This document shows positions 15,028-23,692 of a stretch of 46,255 nucleotides of DNA, one piece after another. The stretch spans positions 1 through 46,255 of the forward strand of contig JAMPXK010000015.1 of NCBI GenBank assembly GCA_023701245.1, written 5' to 3'. A program made the translations under genes and the position numbers. Source of the DNA: Elusimicrobiales bacterium (GTDB taxonomy: Bacteria > Elusimicrobiota > Elusimicrobia > Elusimicrobiales > UBA9959). Position 1 is the first letter of the stretch; every line of letters begins with the position of its first letter. The notes below the pieces were generated by a model. That model saw only the letters and a list, made by a program, of their open reading frames with translations. It did no database searches and was not told where the DNA came from.

Positions 15028-15945
15028 GTGAAAAGGGAAAAAAAGGCCGCCTGGATAAGCGAGCAGCTCTGCGTGCAGGCGGCCGGCACCTGCAACGTCT
15101 ACTGCGCCTACTGCCAGAACCCACCCGACGGCAAAATGCCGCCGCTGGCGCGCGCGCTGGCGGTCATCAAGAAGCGCGGCATAAAGTCCGTCAGCCTGGA
15201 AGGCGGCGGGGACCCGGCCGCCAACCCGCTTTTCCCCGCGATCGTGGCCCGGCTGCGCGGCGCGGGAGTAAAGAACTTCATGCTTTCCACCAACGCCGTG
15301 GCCCTGGCCGACCAGGCGCTGTGCAGGGCCGCAGTGCGTGACATGGACTTTTTCACGGTCAACTTCCCCTCCCACCTGCCGGAGCTCTACGCCAAAGCCA
15401 CCCGCAGCGTTAAATTCCCGCAGGCCCTGGCCGGCCTCCGGAACCTGAAAGCCTGCGGCGCGGAAAACCGCATCCGCCTGTTCCATATCATTTCGGCTTT
15501 CAATTACAAGGCCCTGCCCGGCTTCGCCGCCTGGACCGCCGCCCATTTCCCCGGTGTCGCTTTCGTGAACCTCACTTTCGTGCGCAACGCCGGACGCGTC
15601 AACGACGATCCCGCCCTGGTGCCGCGCTACCGGCAGGCCGCCCCTTTCGTAAAGATCGCGCTGGCGAAGCTGAAACTGGCAGGCATAAAGGCCGTGGTCC
15701 AGAATTTCCCGCTCTGCCAGCTGGAGAATTTCGAGGGTTTTTCTTTCGAATTCCAGCGCTGGCGCCGGGGAGACAAAGTGCTGGAGGCCGGGGTCAAGAC
15801 CGCGGCACCCTGCGCAGAGTGCCGCCGCTGCGCGCTTAAGCCGGCCTGCTGCGGCGCCCGGGCGGATTATGCGCGCATTTACGGCACGGCCGAACTGAAA
15901 ACCTCGAACAGATCCCCGGCGGGGATCCGGCCGGAGGGCTTTTGA
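15028..15945 (+). CDS. Radical SAM enzyme linked to U32-type proteins
   Basis: This 305-residue protein starts at GTG. The cluster motif is CNVYCAYC (Cys22, Cys26, Cys29). The usual GGEP is written EGGGDPAANPLF, as in several divergent families. The C terminus has CAECRRCALKPACCG followed by Y-x3-YG and AELK, the same tail as the radical SAM proteins at 2.6-10.8 kb, though this gene is on the other strand and in another operon. Its stop overlaps the start of a U32 gene (TGATG), and a second U32-like gene follows, so the three form an operon. Known U32 pairs such as UbiU/UbiV are Fe-S hydroxylases, so a joint modification pathway is plausible, but the substrate is unknown. The Shine-Dalgarno is weak. 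Confidence 0.78.
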   Translation: MKREKKAAWISEQLCVQAAGTCNVYCAYCQNPPDGKMPPLARALAVIKKRGIKSVSLEGGGDPAANPLFPAIVARLRGAGVKNFMLSTNAVALADQALCRAAVRDMDFFTVNFPSHLPELYAKATRSVKFPQALAGLRNLKACGAENRIRLFHIISAFNYKALPGFAAWTAAHFPGVAFVNLTFVRNAGRVNDDPALVPRYRQAAPFVKIALAKLKLAGIKAVVQNFPLCQLENFEGFSFEFQRWRRGDKVLEAGVKTAAPCAECRRCALKPACCGARADYARIYGTAELKTSNRSPAGIRPEGF

Positions 15946-16901
15946 TGAAGATCGTCTCCTGCTTCTCCCGCGCCGACGAGATAGCTCCCCTGGCCGAGGC
16001 CGGCGCCGACGAACTCTATTGCGCCGTGGCGGATATCCCCTCCTACGGCTTCGGCGTGCTGCGCGGCGGCCTGGCCACCGCGGTAACCAGGGCGCACCGC
16101 CTCGGCAAAAAAGTCAGCCTGGCCGTGAATTCCATGCGCCTGACCTATTCAAGGGCGCAGATGCTGCAGTTCGCCGGCCGCCTGCGGCAGGCCGCGGAGC
16201 ACGGCGTTGACGCCTTCATAGTGGCCAGCCCGGCCGTGTTCGAACTCTTCAGGGAACTCAAAGAAAAGGTCCCGGCGCCGGTGCATCTCAGCTCCGTACA
16301 GCCCTGCTTCAATTCCGGAACGGCGCGCTACTTCATCCGCCTGGGCATCTCGCGGCTCATCCTGCCCAGCCAGGTGGCGCCCGCCGAGGCCGCGGGCATC
16401 CTGCGCGAATGCCGCGCCGCAGGGGTGGAGACGGAGATCTTCGACTACCGCTTTTTCGGCTGCGTCTACGTGAACGGGCGCTGCAACCTGCACGACCCGG
16501 TGTTTCACACGTTCACTTCCGGCAAGGAAGGGGACGCCATGTGCCGCTGCGGCGCCGGCACGGCGGGACGGCTGGAAGTAAGACCCGCGGACGTCGCCCC
16601 CGCCCGGGCCGCGCTGGCCCCGGCGCTGGCCCGGCGGCTTTACACCCGCATGACCTGCGGCGGCCCGCCCCGCCTGGCCAACGCGGCGGCCTTTTTCGAT
16701 TTCTTCCGCGGGGGCGTGGATTTCCTCAAATACGGCACGCGCCGCGACCCGTCCGGCGTGAAAGTGCGCAAGGTGCGCGAACTCCGGGCCCTGCTGGACC
16801 TGGCGGAGGCCCTCAAAGCTTCGCTGCCGGCGGCGGCGGCCAGGGCGGAATTCATCCGGCGCATGTCGGCCTGGCGCGGGCTGGAAGGGGGCGGGCGATG
16901 A
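15945..16901 (+). CDS. U32-family protein (UbiU/YhbU-like)
   Basis: I start this 318-residue protein at the ATG at 15945, which lies six bases after GGAGGG; a TTG immediately before it is the alternative. The N-terminal TIM-barrel pattern of peptidase family U32 is visible: a PLAEAGADELYCAV strand-helix, VSLAVNS, DAFIVASPA and HLSSVQPCFN. Cysteines in FGCVYVNGRCNLHD and DAMCRCG fit the 4Fe-4S ligand set of U32 proteins such as UbiU and RlhA. Proven members act as oxygen-independent hydroxylases of quinone precursors or rRNA, and some are collagenase-like proteases. It overlaps both neighbours by one to four bases. The partner U32-like gene downstream suggests a heterodimer like UbiU-UbiV, but neither is close enough by eye to claim a ubiquinone role, and no other ubi gene is nearby. 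Confidence 0.78.
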   Translation: MKIVSCFSRADEIAPLAEAGADELYCAVADIPSYGFGVLRGGLATAVTRAHRLGKKVSLAVNSMRLTYSRAQMLQFAGRLRQAAEHGVDAFIVASPAVFELFRELKEKVPAPVHLSSVQPCFNSGTARYFIRLGISRLILPSQVAPAEAAGILRECRAAGVETEIFDYRFFGCVYVNGRCNLHDPVFHTFTSGKEGDAMCRCGAGTAGRLEVRPADVAPARAALAPALARRLYTRMTCGGPPRLANAAAFFDFFRGGVDFLKYGTRRDPSGVKVRKVRELRALLDLAEALKASLPAAAARAEFIRRMSAWRGLEGGGR

Positions 16902-17704
16902 CGGCCAAAGGCATCAAGACCGGCACGCTGACCCCGGCCGAACTGAAGGCCGCCGGAGCGCTGGGCGGCGCTTTGGAAAAGTTCGAGTGGTTCTACGTCG
17001 GAGCGGAGTTCTGCGAGAACCTGCTGCCGGCCCCGGAGGCGCTGGCGCGCACCGCGGCCTTCTTCCTGGAGAAAGGCAAAAAGGTCTGCGTGCTGACGCC
17101 GCCCGTGAGCGAAGCGGGGCTCGGGCGCCTGGCCAGGACTTTCCGCCTGCTTCGCCGGCTGGGCGCCGGCCTGGAACTTACCGTGAACGATTTCGGCGCG
17201 CTGGCGCTGGCCGGGGAAACGGGGCTGCGCGCCAAGGTGAACGCCGGGCGCCTGCTTTACGACAACCTGTTCAGGCTCCGCCGGCATACCCTGCAGCTGG
17301 TCAACGCGCCGGCGCTGCGGTTCTTCACCCGGCAGGGCGTGGACCGCTTCGAGATCTCCACTACCGGGGTCCGCCTGCGCACCAATTTCAGCAGCGCGGC
17401 GCGGCTGGGCTTCAAACCGGCGGACCTGAACCTGACGCTGTACTACCCGTACCTCAACATGACCACCACGCGCACCTGCCTGCTGGGCATGCCCGACGTG
17501 CCGCCGCAGGAGGCGGCCACGGGCATCCGCTGCCGCCGGGAGTGCGGCGCGGCCTCCTTCGAGGTGAAGCACCCGCTCATAAACGAGCGGCTGCTGGTGA
17601 GCGGCAACACGGTCTTTATGCGCTTCCCGGACCAGTTCTACTCTTCCGAAAAAAGCCTTGCCGCCATGCGCGTAGACCGCCTGGTCTACTGTCCCAGGCC
17701 TTAA
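16898..17704 (+). CDS. U32-like partner protein
   Basis: This protein has 268 residues from the ATG at 16898, which overlaps the stop of the upstream gene and has GGAAGGGG ahead of it. A much longer open frame extends upstream through that gene, but only the part from this ATG is sensible protein. The pattern is that of a smaller U32-type barrel: KFEWFYVGAEFCENLL, VCVLTPPVSE, LELTVNDFGAL, AKVNAGRLLYDN and DRFEISTTG. The C-terminal cysteines (TRTCLLG, IRCRRECG, LVYCP) could bind an Fe-S cluster. The length and the reduced N terminus resemble the UbiV or TrhP-like partner of a U32 pair. It is the last gene of the operon. Function is inferred only from the pairing. Confidence 0.65.
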   Translation: MTAKGIKTGTLTPAELKAAGALGGALEKFEWFYVGAEFCENLLPAPEALARTAAFFLEKGKKVCVLTPPVSEAGLGRLARTFRLLRRLGAGLELTVNDFGALALAGETGLRAKVNAGRLLYDNLFRLRRHTLQLVNAPALRFFTRQGVDRFEISTTGVRLRTNFSSAARLGFKPADLNLTLYYPYLNMTTTRTCLLGMPDVPPQEAATGIRCRRECGAASFEVKHPLINERLLVSGNTVFMRFPDQFYSSEKSLAAMRVDRLVYCPRP

Positions 17705-17713
17705 CCCACTAAA

Positions 17714-17845
17714 GAGCGGCAGGGGGTATGGGCTCGTCGGACCCTCGCGGAGGCCGAGGCTTGCGTAAGCGCCGAGGCCGAGTGGGGAGCGGCGCGCACG
17801 GTGTGCGCGACCGCGTGTCCGACGAGCCCATACCCCCTGCCGCTC
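17714..17845. repeat. Long palindromic element 1 with conserved core
   Basis: Two 29-base arms (17714-17742 and 17817-17845) are perfect reverse complements and enclose a 74-base core. The core contains a small hairpin (GCTT, GCGT, AAGC; 17759-17770) and a seven-base hairpin (CGCGCAC, GGT, GTGCGCG; 17793-17809). The core aligns over about 65 bases with that of the element at 23693-23822, but the arms do not. It lies just after the U32 operon and before a bidirectional terminator. No coding sequence or flanking duplication is visible. Confidence 0.85.
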
Positions 17846-17890
17846 CGCGCGAAGGCCCGGCGGGACAATGCCCCCGTAGTCGCCAATGGG

Positions 17891-17932
17891 AAAAGAAAAG
17901 GCCGGAAGCTTTCGCTCCCGGCCTTTTCTTTT
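17891..17932. terminator. Bidirectional intrinsic terminator
   Basis: Perfect 15-base arms (17891-17905 and 17918-17932) contain a GGCCGG/CCGGCC core flanked by A-rich and T-rich ends, so each strand gives a hairpin followed by a T-rich tract. It serves the U32 operon on the plus strand and the convergent PhoH gene on the minus strand. Confidence 0.85.
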
Positions 17933-17943
17933 GCGGCTTGGGC

Positions 17944-19245
17944 TTACAGCAGTTCCGCCACCAGGGCGGCCAGCTGGCTGCGCTCCGTCTTGGTGAACGT
18001 CAGGTGGCCGTACAGCTTCTGGCCGCGCATGCGGTCCACTATATAGGTAAGGCCGTTGGAGGCGATGTCCAGGTAGGGATTGTCTATCTGGTACGGGTCG
18101 CCCGTCACCACCACCTTGGTGCCCTCGCCGGCGCGGCTCAGGATGGTCTTGATCTCGTGCGGCGTCAGGTTCTGCGCGTCGTCGACGATCATGTACTGCT
18201 TGGGCAGCGAGCGGCCGCGGATATGCGTCACCGAGGCGATTTCGATCTTCTCGTTCTGCAGCAGGTACTCGAACTTCTCCAGCGCGCTGTCCTGGTGGCG
18301 CTTGTCCATCACGAACTCGAGGTTGTCGTAGATGGCGCCCATCCAGGTGGACAGCTTCTCTTCCTTGGTGCCGGGGATGTAGCCGATGTCCTTGCCGACG
18401 GGCACGATGGGGCGGCAGATGATAAGCTTGCGGTAGACGTTCTCTTCCACGGCCTTCTGCAGGCCGCAGACCAGCGTCATCAGCGTCTTACCGGTGCCGG
18501 CCGCGCCCAGCAGGGTGACCAGCTTCACGGAATCGTCGAGCAGCAGCTCCATGGCGCAGCGCTGTTCCTTGTTGAGCGGGCGGATGCCCCACGGCGACGG
18601 CTCGGGCCCCAGGGCGCGGATCCTCGTCGGATCGGCGGGGTCCACGCGGCCGAGGGCGGATTTCTTGGCGTCCTCCTTGGAGTGGATCACCACGAATTCG
18701 TTGGGGGACAGGTCCTTATCCGGGCTCTTTATCTCGTGGTCCTTGTAGAACTTGTCCACGGAAGCGGCGGGCAGCTCTATGCTGACGAGCCCGGGGTAGA
18801 GCTCGTCCACTTTCACCTTACCGGCCTCGTAGTCCTCGGAGACCAGGCCCACGGCCTCGGCCTTGAGGCGGAGGTTGATATCCTTGGTGACCAGGATGGC
18901 GCTGTGCTTCTTCTGCTCGTACCAGAACGCGGTGTTCAGGATGCGGTTATCCATCTCCTGCAGTTTGAATTCCTTGGGCAGGACCGGCACGTGGTCCAGG
19001 TCCACTATCAGGGTGCCGCCGGCCTCGGTCTTTACGCCGGCGTTAAGTTTGCCCTTGGTCCGGAACTCGTCGAGCTTGCGCGACACGATGCGCGCGCTCT
19101 TGCCGCGCTCGTCGCCGGCGTGCTTGAAAGTGTCCAGTTCCTCGATCACGGAGATCGGGATCACCACGGTATTGTCTTCGAATTTGGTAAAGGAAAGCGG
19201 GTCGTGTATCAGGACGTTGGTGTCGAGGATATATACTTTTTTCAT
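17944..19245 (-). CDS. PIN-domain/PhoH-family ATPase (YlaK type)
   Basis: From the ATG at 19245, with GGGGA nine bases upstream, the protein has 433 residues. The frame could begin at a GTG at 19284, but the likely transcript start is at about that point, so the shorter form is preferred. Residues 1-140 form a PIN nuclease domain: YILDTNVLIHDP, a conserved EELD, and VTKDINLRLKA. A linker follows, then a PhoH-like ATPase domain with Walker A GAAGTGKT and Walker B YMIVDDAQN. Such PhoH2/YlaK proteins couple an RNA-cleaving PIN domain to an RNA helicase-like ATPase and act in the cytoplasm. It stands alone, divergent from bamA, with its own promoter and a shared terminator downstream. Confidence 0.9.
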   Translation of the reverse strand: MKKVYILDTNVLIHDPLSFTKFEDNTVVIPISVIEELDTFKHAGDERGKSARIVSRKLDEFRTKGKLNAGVKTEAGGTLIVDLDHVPVLPKEFKLQEMDNRILNTAFWYEQKKHSAILVTKDINLRLKAEAVGLVSEDYEAGKVKVDELYPGLVSIELPAASVDKFYKDHEIKSPDKDLSPNEFVVIHSKEDAKKSALGRVDPADPTRIRALGPEPSPWGIRPLNKEQRCAMELLLDDSVKLVTLLGAAGTGKTLMTLVCGLQKAVEENVYRKLIICRPIVPVGKDIGYIPGTKEEKLSTWMGAIYDNLEFVMDKRHQDSALEKFEYLLQNEKIEIASVTHIRGRSLPKQYMIVDDAQNLTPHEIKTILSRAGEGTKVVVTGDPYQIDNPYLDIASNGLTYIVDRMRGQKLYGHLTFTKTERSQLAALVAELL

Positions 19246-19290
19246 CAGTTGTTTTCCCCTGTTCTTGGCTTCTATTTTGCTCACGGGCTA

Positions 19291-19318
19291 ATTTTAGCAT
19301 AAAAACACGGAGCCGCAA
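19291..19318 (-). promoter_or_regulatory. Extended -10 promoter of the PhoH gene
   Basis: On the minus strand TTGCGG (19318-19313) is followed after 16 bases by TAAAAT (19296-19291). The TG two bases before the -10 box makes it an extended -10 promoter. The predicted transcript start falls close to the alternative GTG codon at 19284, favouring translation from 19245. Confidence 0.5.
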
Positions 19319-19426
19319 GCCGGGCAGGGCTTAATCCTTCCCCCCAAAAATAGTAAGATATCTATATTAAGCCGCCGGCCGGGCCCAGCCCGTTCAGCGG
19401 CCAGTATCCCTTTTTCAAGGAAAACG

Positions 19427-21829
19427 ATGAAAAGACCCCTGCTCCTCGCAACGCTGCTGACCGCTTTCGGCCTGAACGCCGCCGCGCAAACGCCCGCCAT
19501 GGAGGACCTGCCCGGCCTGAACGCCGCCCCAGCGCCCGCCGCGGCGCCGGCCGCCCCGGAAACCAAAGGCCCGGGCAAGGGCCCGTGGGAAGTGGCGCAG
19601 ACCGCGGTGGAAGGCGTCAGGAACGTGAAGGCCAAAGCCGTACTTAAGGCGGGCAAGGCCAAGAAAGGCCGCTTTTATTCCAGCGAATTCATAAGCCAGG
19701 ACATCGAGGCCATCCTGGCCCTGGGCAGCATAGACCGGGTTTCCGTGGACATAGAGGAACTGGACAACCTGAAGCTTTCCCCCAAGCTCGCGGGCGTGGT
19801 GGGGTCCACCCGGCCCGCACGCATCGCCTACCTCGTCACGGAAAAGCCCATGGTAAAGACTGTGACCGTGACCGGCGCCAAGGGCCTGTCCAAGTCCGCC
19901 GTGAAAGACGAGATGACCCTGAAGGAAAAGGACTTTTTCGACGAGCTGAAGATCCGCGAAGACCTTATCAAGATAACCGACAAGTACCATGAGAAAGGCT
20001 ACATCGACGCGCGCGCCGATTACGAAGTGAAGTTCGACACCGCCGCTTCCCTCTGCTTTCTCACCATCAACGTGACAGAAGGCAAGAAAGCCAAAGTGGC
20101 CGCCGTGCTGCTGGACGGCGCCGCCGGCTTCAAGACAAAAAAGCTCATCAAGAAACTCAAGAACCGCCCCAAGAAGATCTACTCCCCGCAGGACCTGGAC
20201 GCGGATTTCAAGGTTCTCGAGGCCTTCTACAAGAACAACGGCTACGGGGATTTCCGGATAACGGATTCCAGCGTGACCTTTAACGAGGAGCGCTCCAGCG
20301 TGACCATCCGCCTGAGCCTGAGCGAAGGCAACAAGCAGCGCTTCGGCGCCACCTATTTCAACGGCAACTCGGTCTACCTGCCCAGCGAACTGCTGCCGGC
20401 CGTGGAGTACCGCCGCGGCAAGCTCTACAACCAGGAACGCTTCGACGAGACCATCCGCGGCATCCAGGACAAGTACGCCGACAAGGGCTACCTGAAGGCC
20501 GCCATGGCCCCGGACAAGGTCTACAACGAGAAGACCGGGGAAACGGACGTCACCTTCAACATCACCGAGAACAACCAGATCTTCGTGGACCACATCGACG
20601 TGGAAGGCAACAAGGCCACCAAGACCTACGTGCTGCGCCGCGAAGTCACGCAGAAGGAAGGCGCGGTCTTCAGCTCTTCCAAGATCCGCCGCAGCCAGGA
20701 GAAGATCTTCAACCTGGGCTTCATCGACGACGTCAGCCCGGTCATCAACCCCACCGCCGACCCGGACAAGGTGGACCTGGTCTTCGACGTGACCGAAGGC
20801 AAGCCCGGCATGCTCACGGCCGGCGCCGGCATCTCCTCCACCGACGGCCTCGTCGGAACGCTCTCGCTGTCGCACATGAACCTCTTCGGCCGCGCGTACA
20901 AAACCTCGCTGTCCTGGAACTTCGGCAAGCGGGTACAGGACTACTACCTGAGCTGGAGCACCCCCTGGATAGGCAACCATCCCACCACGCTGGGGGTGGA
21001 CGTGTTCAACACCCGCCACTATAAACCCTACCGCGACACCATCTCGGCCTACACCGAGCGGCGCACCGGCGGCAAGGTCACGCTGGGCCCGCGCTTCGAG
21101 GACGACAAGTACCACCTGACCACCTCCTACACCTACGAGAAGGTCCGCATCTCCGACGTGGACCAGCTCTACCTGGGCGAACTGCAGGAAGGCACCAGCG
21201 TGACCTCCTCCGTGTACGTGGAAATAGCCCGCGACACGCGCGACAACGTCTGGGACCCGACCCGCGGCTGCCGCACCTCGCTGGGAGTGGAATTCGCCGG
21301 CGGCCCGCTGCAGGGCGACGTGAACTACTACAAGCCCACGTTCTCGCACAGCTACAACCTCAAACTGTTCTCCATAGACGACTATCCGTTCGTGCTGGCG
21401 GTGGGCAACCGCCTGGGCTTCGTGGGCCGCTTCGGCGACACCAAGTCGGTCCCGGTCTACGAGCGCTACTTCCTCGGCGGCGCCGAGACGGTGCGCGGCT
21501 ACTCCAACAACGGCCAGATAGGCCCGCAGAACGGCGGCAAGGTCTACGACGTGCTCAACATCGAGTTCAAGTTCCCGCTGGCCCGCGAGCGCAAGCGCAC
21601 CATAGTGCAGTGGGCGTTCTTCTTCGACATCGGCAACTCCTGGAGCAGCTTCGACGACGTCAGCGGGCGCTTCGGCACCGGCACCACCAACCTCAAGGCG
21701 GGCGCCGGTTTCGGCATACGTTTCACCACGCCGGCGTTCCCTATCCGCCTGGACTGGGGCTACGGCTTCAACCACAAGCCCGGCGAGCAGCGCTCCGACA
21801 TCTACTTCACGCTGGGGAACCTCTTCTAA
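19427..21829 (+). CDS. bamA: Outer membrane protein assembly factor BamA
   Basis: This 800-residue Omp85 protein has a signal peptide (about 1-20, ending AAAQ), a short Pro/Ala linker, tandem POTRA domains (about 75-420) and a C-terminal 16-strand barrel (about 430-800). The barrel carries the conserved GAETVRGY motif of the inward-folded L6 loop (VRGF/Y), and the protein ends in the aromatic-rich strand FTLGNLF, as outer membrane proteins do. BamA inserts beta-barrel proteins into the outer membrane. An AAGGA site lies six bases before the ATG. It begins the envelope operon and is followed at 12 bases by the Skp-like gene, the same order as in many diderms. No BamBCDE lipoprotein gene is visible in the window. 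Confidence 0.95.
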   Translation: MKRPLLLATLLTAFGLNAAAQTPAMEDLPGLNAAPAPAAAPAAPETKGPGKGPWEVAQTAVEGVRNVKAKAVLKAGKAKKGRFYSSEFISQDIEAILALGSIDRVSVDIEELDNLKLSPKLAGVVGSTRPARIAYLVTEKPMVKTVTVTGAKGLSKSAVKDEMTLKEKDFFDELKIREDLIKITDKYHEKGYIDARADYEVKFDTAASLCFLTINVTEGKKAKVAAVLLDGAAGFKTKKLIKKLKNRPKKIYSPQDLDADFKVLEAFYKNNGYGDFRITDSSVTFNEERSSVTIRLSLSEGNKQRFGATYFNGNSVYLPSELLPAVEYRRGKLYNQERFDETIRGIQDKYADKGYLKAAMAPDKVYNEKTGETDVTFNITENNQIFVDHIDVEGNKATKTYVLRREVTQKEGAVFSSSKIRRSQEKIFNLGFIDDVSPVINPTADPDKVDLVFDVTEGKPGMLTAGAGISSTDGLVGTLSLSHMNLFGRAYKTSLSWNFGKRVQDYYLSWSTPWIGNHPTTLGVDVFNTRHYKPYRDTISAYTERRTGGKVTLGPRFEDDKYHLTTSYTYEKVRISDVDQLYLGELQEGTSVTSSVYVEIARDTRDNVWDPTRGCRTSLGVEFAGGPLQGDVNYYKPTFSHSYNLKLFSIDDYPFVLAVGNRLGFVGRFGDTKSVPVYERYFLGGAETVRGYSNNGQIGPQNGGKVYDVLNIEFKFPLARERKRTIVQWAFFFDIGNSWSSFDDVSGRFGTGTTNLKAGAGFGIRFTTPAFPIRLDWGYGFNHKPGEQRSDIYFTLGNLF

Positions 21830-21841
21830 ACGGAAGGTATC

Positions 21842-22639
21842 ATGAAAACATTCGTCTTCCTGCTGTTAACGCTGCTCCCGCTCCGGGCGGGAGCGCTGGA
21901 ACTGCTCCTGGAGGAGAACCGCGGCGAATCCGGGACCATCGGCTACGTCGACATAGACCGGGTCTTCAAGGAATACTCCGGCACCACCGGCGCCCGCGAA
22001 GAGTTCATAGCCGAGATAAAGAAGAAGGAAGACGCGGTGAACGCCCGGAAGGCCGGCATCTTCACCATCAAGGCCGAACTGGCCAAGCTGCGCCAGGAGC
22101 GCGAGTTCGCCCTGACGCTGCCTTCCCTGCTGGAAACGCAGCGCAGCGTGGCCGAGGCGGCCGTAAAGGCCTCCACCCAGCCCGCCGCCCTGCCGCCGAT
22201 GGCGGCCATAGAACTCTCCACCGGGATACCCGCGGCCTCCACGGAAACGCCCGCCGCCCTGCCGCAGAACCTCCAGGGCCTGCCCGGGCTGGACGGCATA
22301 GACATGCCCGGCGTGGCCAAAGTGCCGGTCAACCACTTCAAGTTCTCCGTCTCCACCTCGGTCCCGGAAATAGACGCCGCGCTGGCCAGGCGCGAAGAAG
22401 AACTGCGGGTCAAGGAAGAGGAACTGCGCCTCTTCCAGCGCATGGCCGAACGCGAGCTGCTGGAATATGAGAGCCGCAAGGGCGAGATCCTGCTGGGCCG
22501 TATCTACGTGGCGCTCAAGGAGCTGGCCGTGAAGGAAGAGGTCAGCGTCATAGTGGACAAGCGCAATATCCTTTTCGGGCAGAACGCGGTGGACCTGACC
22601 GGCAAACTCCTCAAACGCCTGGAGGAGCCCGGGATATGA
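21842..22639 (+). CDS. Skp/OmpH-like periplasmic chaperone with central insertion
   Basis: This 265-residue secreted protein has a signal peptide (about 1-18), then [15 protein letters not shown], the conserved OmpH opening, and coiled-coil helices rich in Lys and Glu. The classical Skp is about 160 residues. Here the first helix is separated from the second ([18 protein letters not shown]) by about 90 residues rich in Ala and Pro (95-180), so the tentacle is interrupted. The C-terminal [20 protein letters not shown] strand pattern closes the trimer body as in the family. Its role would be to hold unfolded outer membrane proteins for BamA, whose gene is directly upstream. A GGAAGG site precedes the ATG, and its end overlaps lpxD by four bases. 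Confidence 0.82.
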   Translation: MKTFVFLLLTLLPLRAGALELLLEENRGESGTIGYVDIDRVFKEYSGTTGAREEFIAEIKKKEDAVNARKAGIFTIKAELAKLRQEREFALTLPSLLETQRSVAEAAVKASTQPAALPPMAAIELSTGIPAASTETPAALPQNLQGLPGLDGIDMPGVAKVPVNHFKFSVSTSVPEIDAALARREEELRVKEEELRLFQRMAERELLEYESRKGEILLGRIYVALKELAVKEEVSVIVDKRNILFGQNAVDLTGKLLKRLEEPGI

Positions 22640-23667
22640 AGCTGACCGCCGCCGATATAGCCCGCCTCGCCGAGGGCGACCTTAAGGGCGACAGCGCCGC
22701 CAGGCTCTTCGGGGCGGCGCCGCTGGACAAGGCCTGCGAGGCCGACCTGGCTTTCCTGGCCGACCCCGCCATGGTCCCCGCCGCTCTCGCCTCGCGCGCC
22801 GGCTGCCTGCTGGCCCCCCGCGGCACCGAAGAGGCGTTCAAAAATTTCAAAGGCACGGTGGTCTTCACCAAGAACCCCAAGTACGCCTTCATGCTGGCCT
22901 TGCGGCTCGTAGAGCAGGAAGCCCGCCCCCTGCCCGAGCCCGGCGTGCATCCCGCGGCCGCCGTTTCCCCCAAAGCCTCGCTCGGCGAGAAAGTGTACGT
23001 CGGGCCCTGCGCGGTCATAGAAGAGGGCGCGGTAATAGGCACCGGCGCCGTGATAGAAGCGCAGTGCTACGTGGGCCGCCGGGCCAAGATAGGCGCACGC
23101 ACGCGCCTGTACCCCGGGGTCAAAGTCCTGGACGGCTGCGAGGTGGGCATAGAGGTCATAATCCACGCCGGCGCCATTATCGGCTCCGACGGTTTCGGCT
23201 ATACCTCGCCGCGCGGCACGCACGAGAAGATCCCGCAGCTCGGCAAAGTCGTGGTGGAGGACAAGGTGGAGATAGGCGCCAACACGACCATAGACCGGGC
23301 CGCGCTGGAAACGACGCTTATCGGCGGCGGCACCAAGATCGACAATTTAGTGCATATAGCCCATAACGTGCAGATAGGCAAGAACTGCCTTATCATCGCC
23401 CTGGCCGGCATAGCCGGTTCCACCGTCATTGGCAACAACGCCATCATAGCCGGCCAGGCCGGCATCTCCGACCATCTCACCATAGGCGAGAATACCGTGG
23501 TGATGGCCAAGACCGGCGTGATGGCCAGCCTGGGTCCGAACCAGATAGTGTTCGGCCACACCGCCCGCCCGCGCCTGCAGGCGATGAAAATAGAAGCTTT
23601 ACTGGGCAGGCTCCCGGAAATGCACCGCACGCTCAGCAGGATAAAGAAGAAGCTGGGGCTGGATTAG
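22636..23667 (+). CDS. lpxD: LpxD, UDP-3-O-(3-hydroxyacyl)glucosamine N-acyltransferase
   Basis: This 343-residue protein has the N-terminal uridine-binding domain (1-100) followed by a left-handed beta helix of hexapeptide repeats (I/V-G-x-x-x-x) and a C-terminal helix ending [21 protein letters not shown]. The catalytic His segment is [12 protein letters not shown]. LpxD adds the N-linked hydroxyacyl chain, the third step of lipid A synthesis, in the cytoplasm. Its ATG overlaps the stop of the Skp-like gene. It is followed not by fabZ directly but by a 130-base palindromic element and then lpxC. Confidence 0.94.
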   Translation: MKLTAADIARLAEGDLKGDSAARLFGAAPLDKACEADLAFLADPAMVPAALASRAGCLLAPRGTEEAFKNFKGTVVFTKNPKYAFMLALRLVEQEARPLPEPGVHPAAAVSPKASLGEKVYVGPCAVIEEGAVIGTGAVIEAQCYVGRRAKIGARTRLYPGVKVLDGCEVGIEVIIHAGAIIGSDGFGYTSPRGTHEKIPQLGKVVVEDKVEIGANTTIDRAALETTLIGGGTKIDNLVHIAHNVQIGKNCLIIALAGIAGSTVIGNNAIIAGQAGISDHLTIGENTVVMAKTGVMASLGPNQIVFGHTARPRLQAMKIEALLGRLPEMHRTLSRIKKKLGLD

Positions 23668-23692
23668 TCTTTTTCGCCCAGGACTTGCCGAC

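Noticed and set aside
16409-16897. 163-residue N-terminal extension of the second U32-like protein
   Set aside because: It lies wholly within the first U32 gene in another frame, and the ATG overlapping that gene's stop has a good ribosome site.
19415-21775. 786-codon open frame antisense to bamA
   Set aside because: It is a by-product of GC-rich codon use in bamA; its translation is Val/His/Gly-rich with no recognisable domain.
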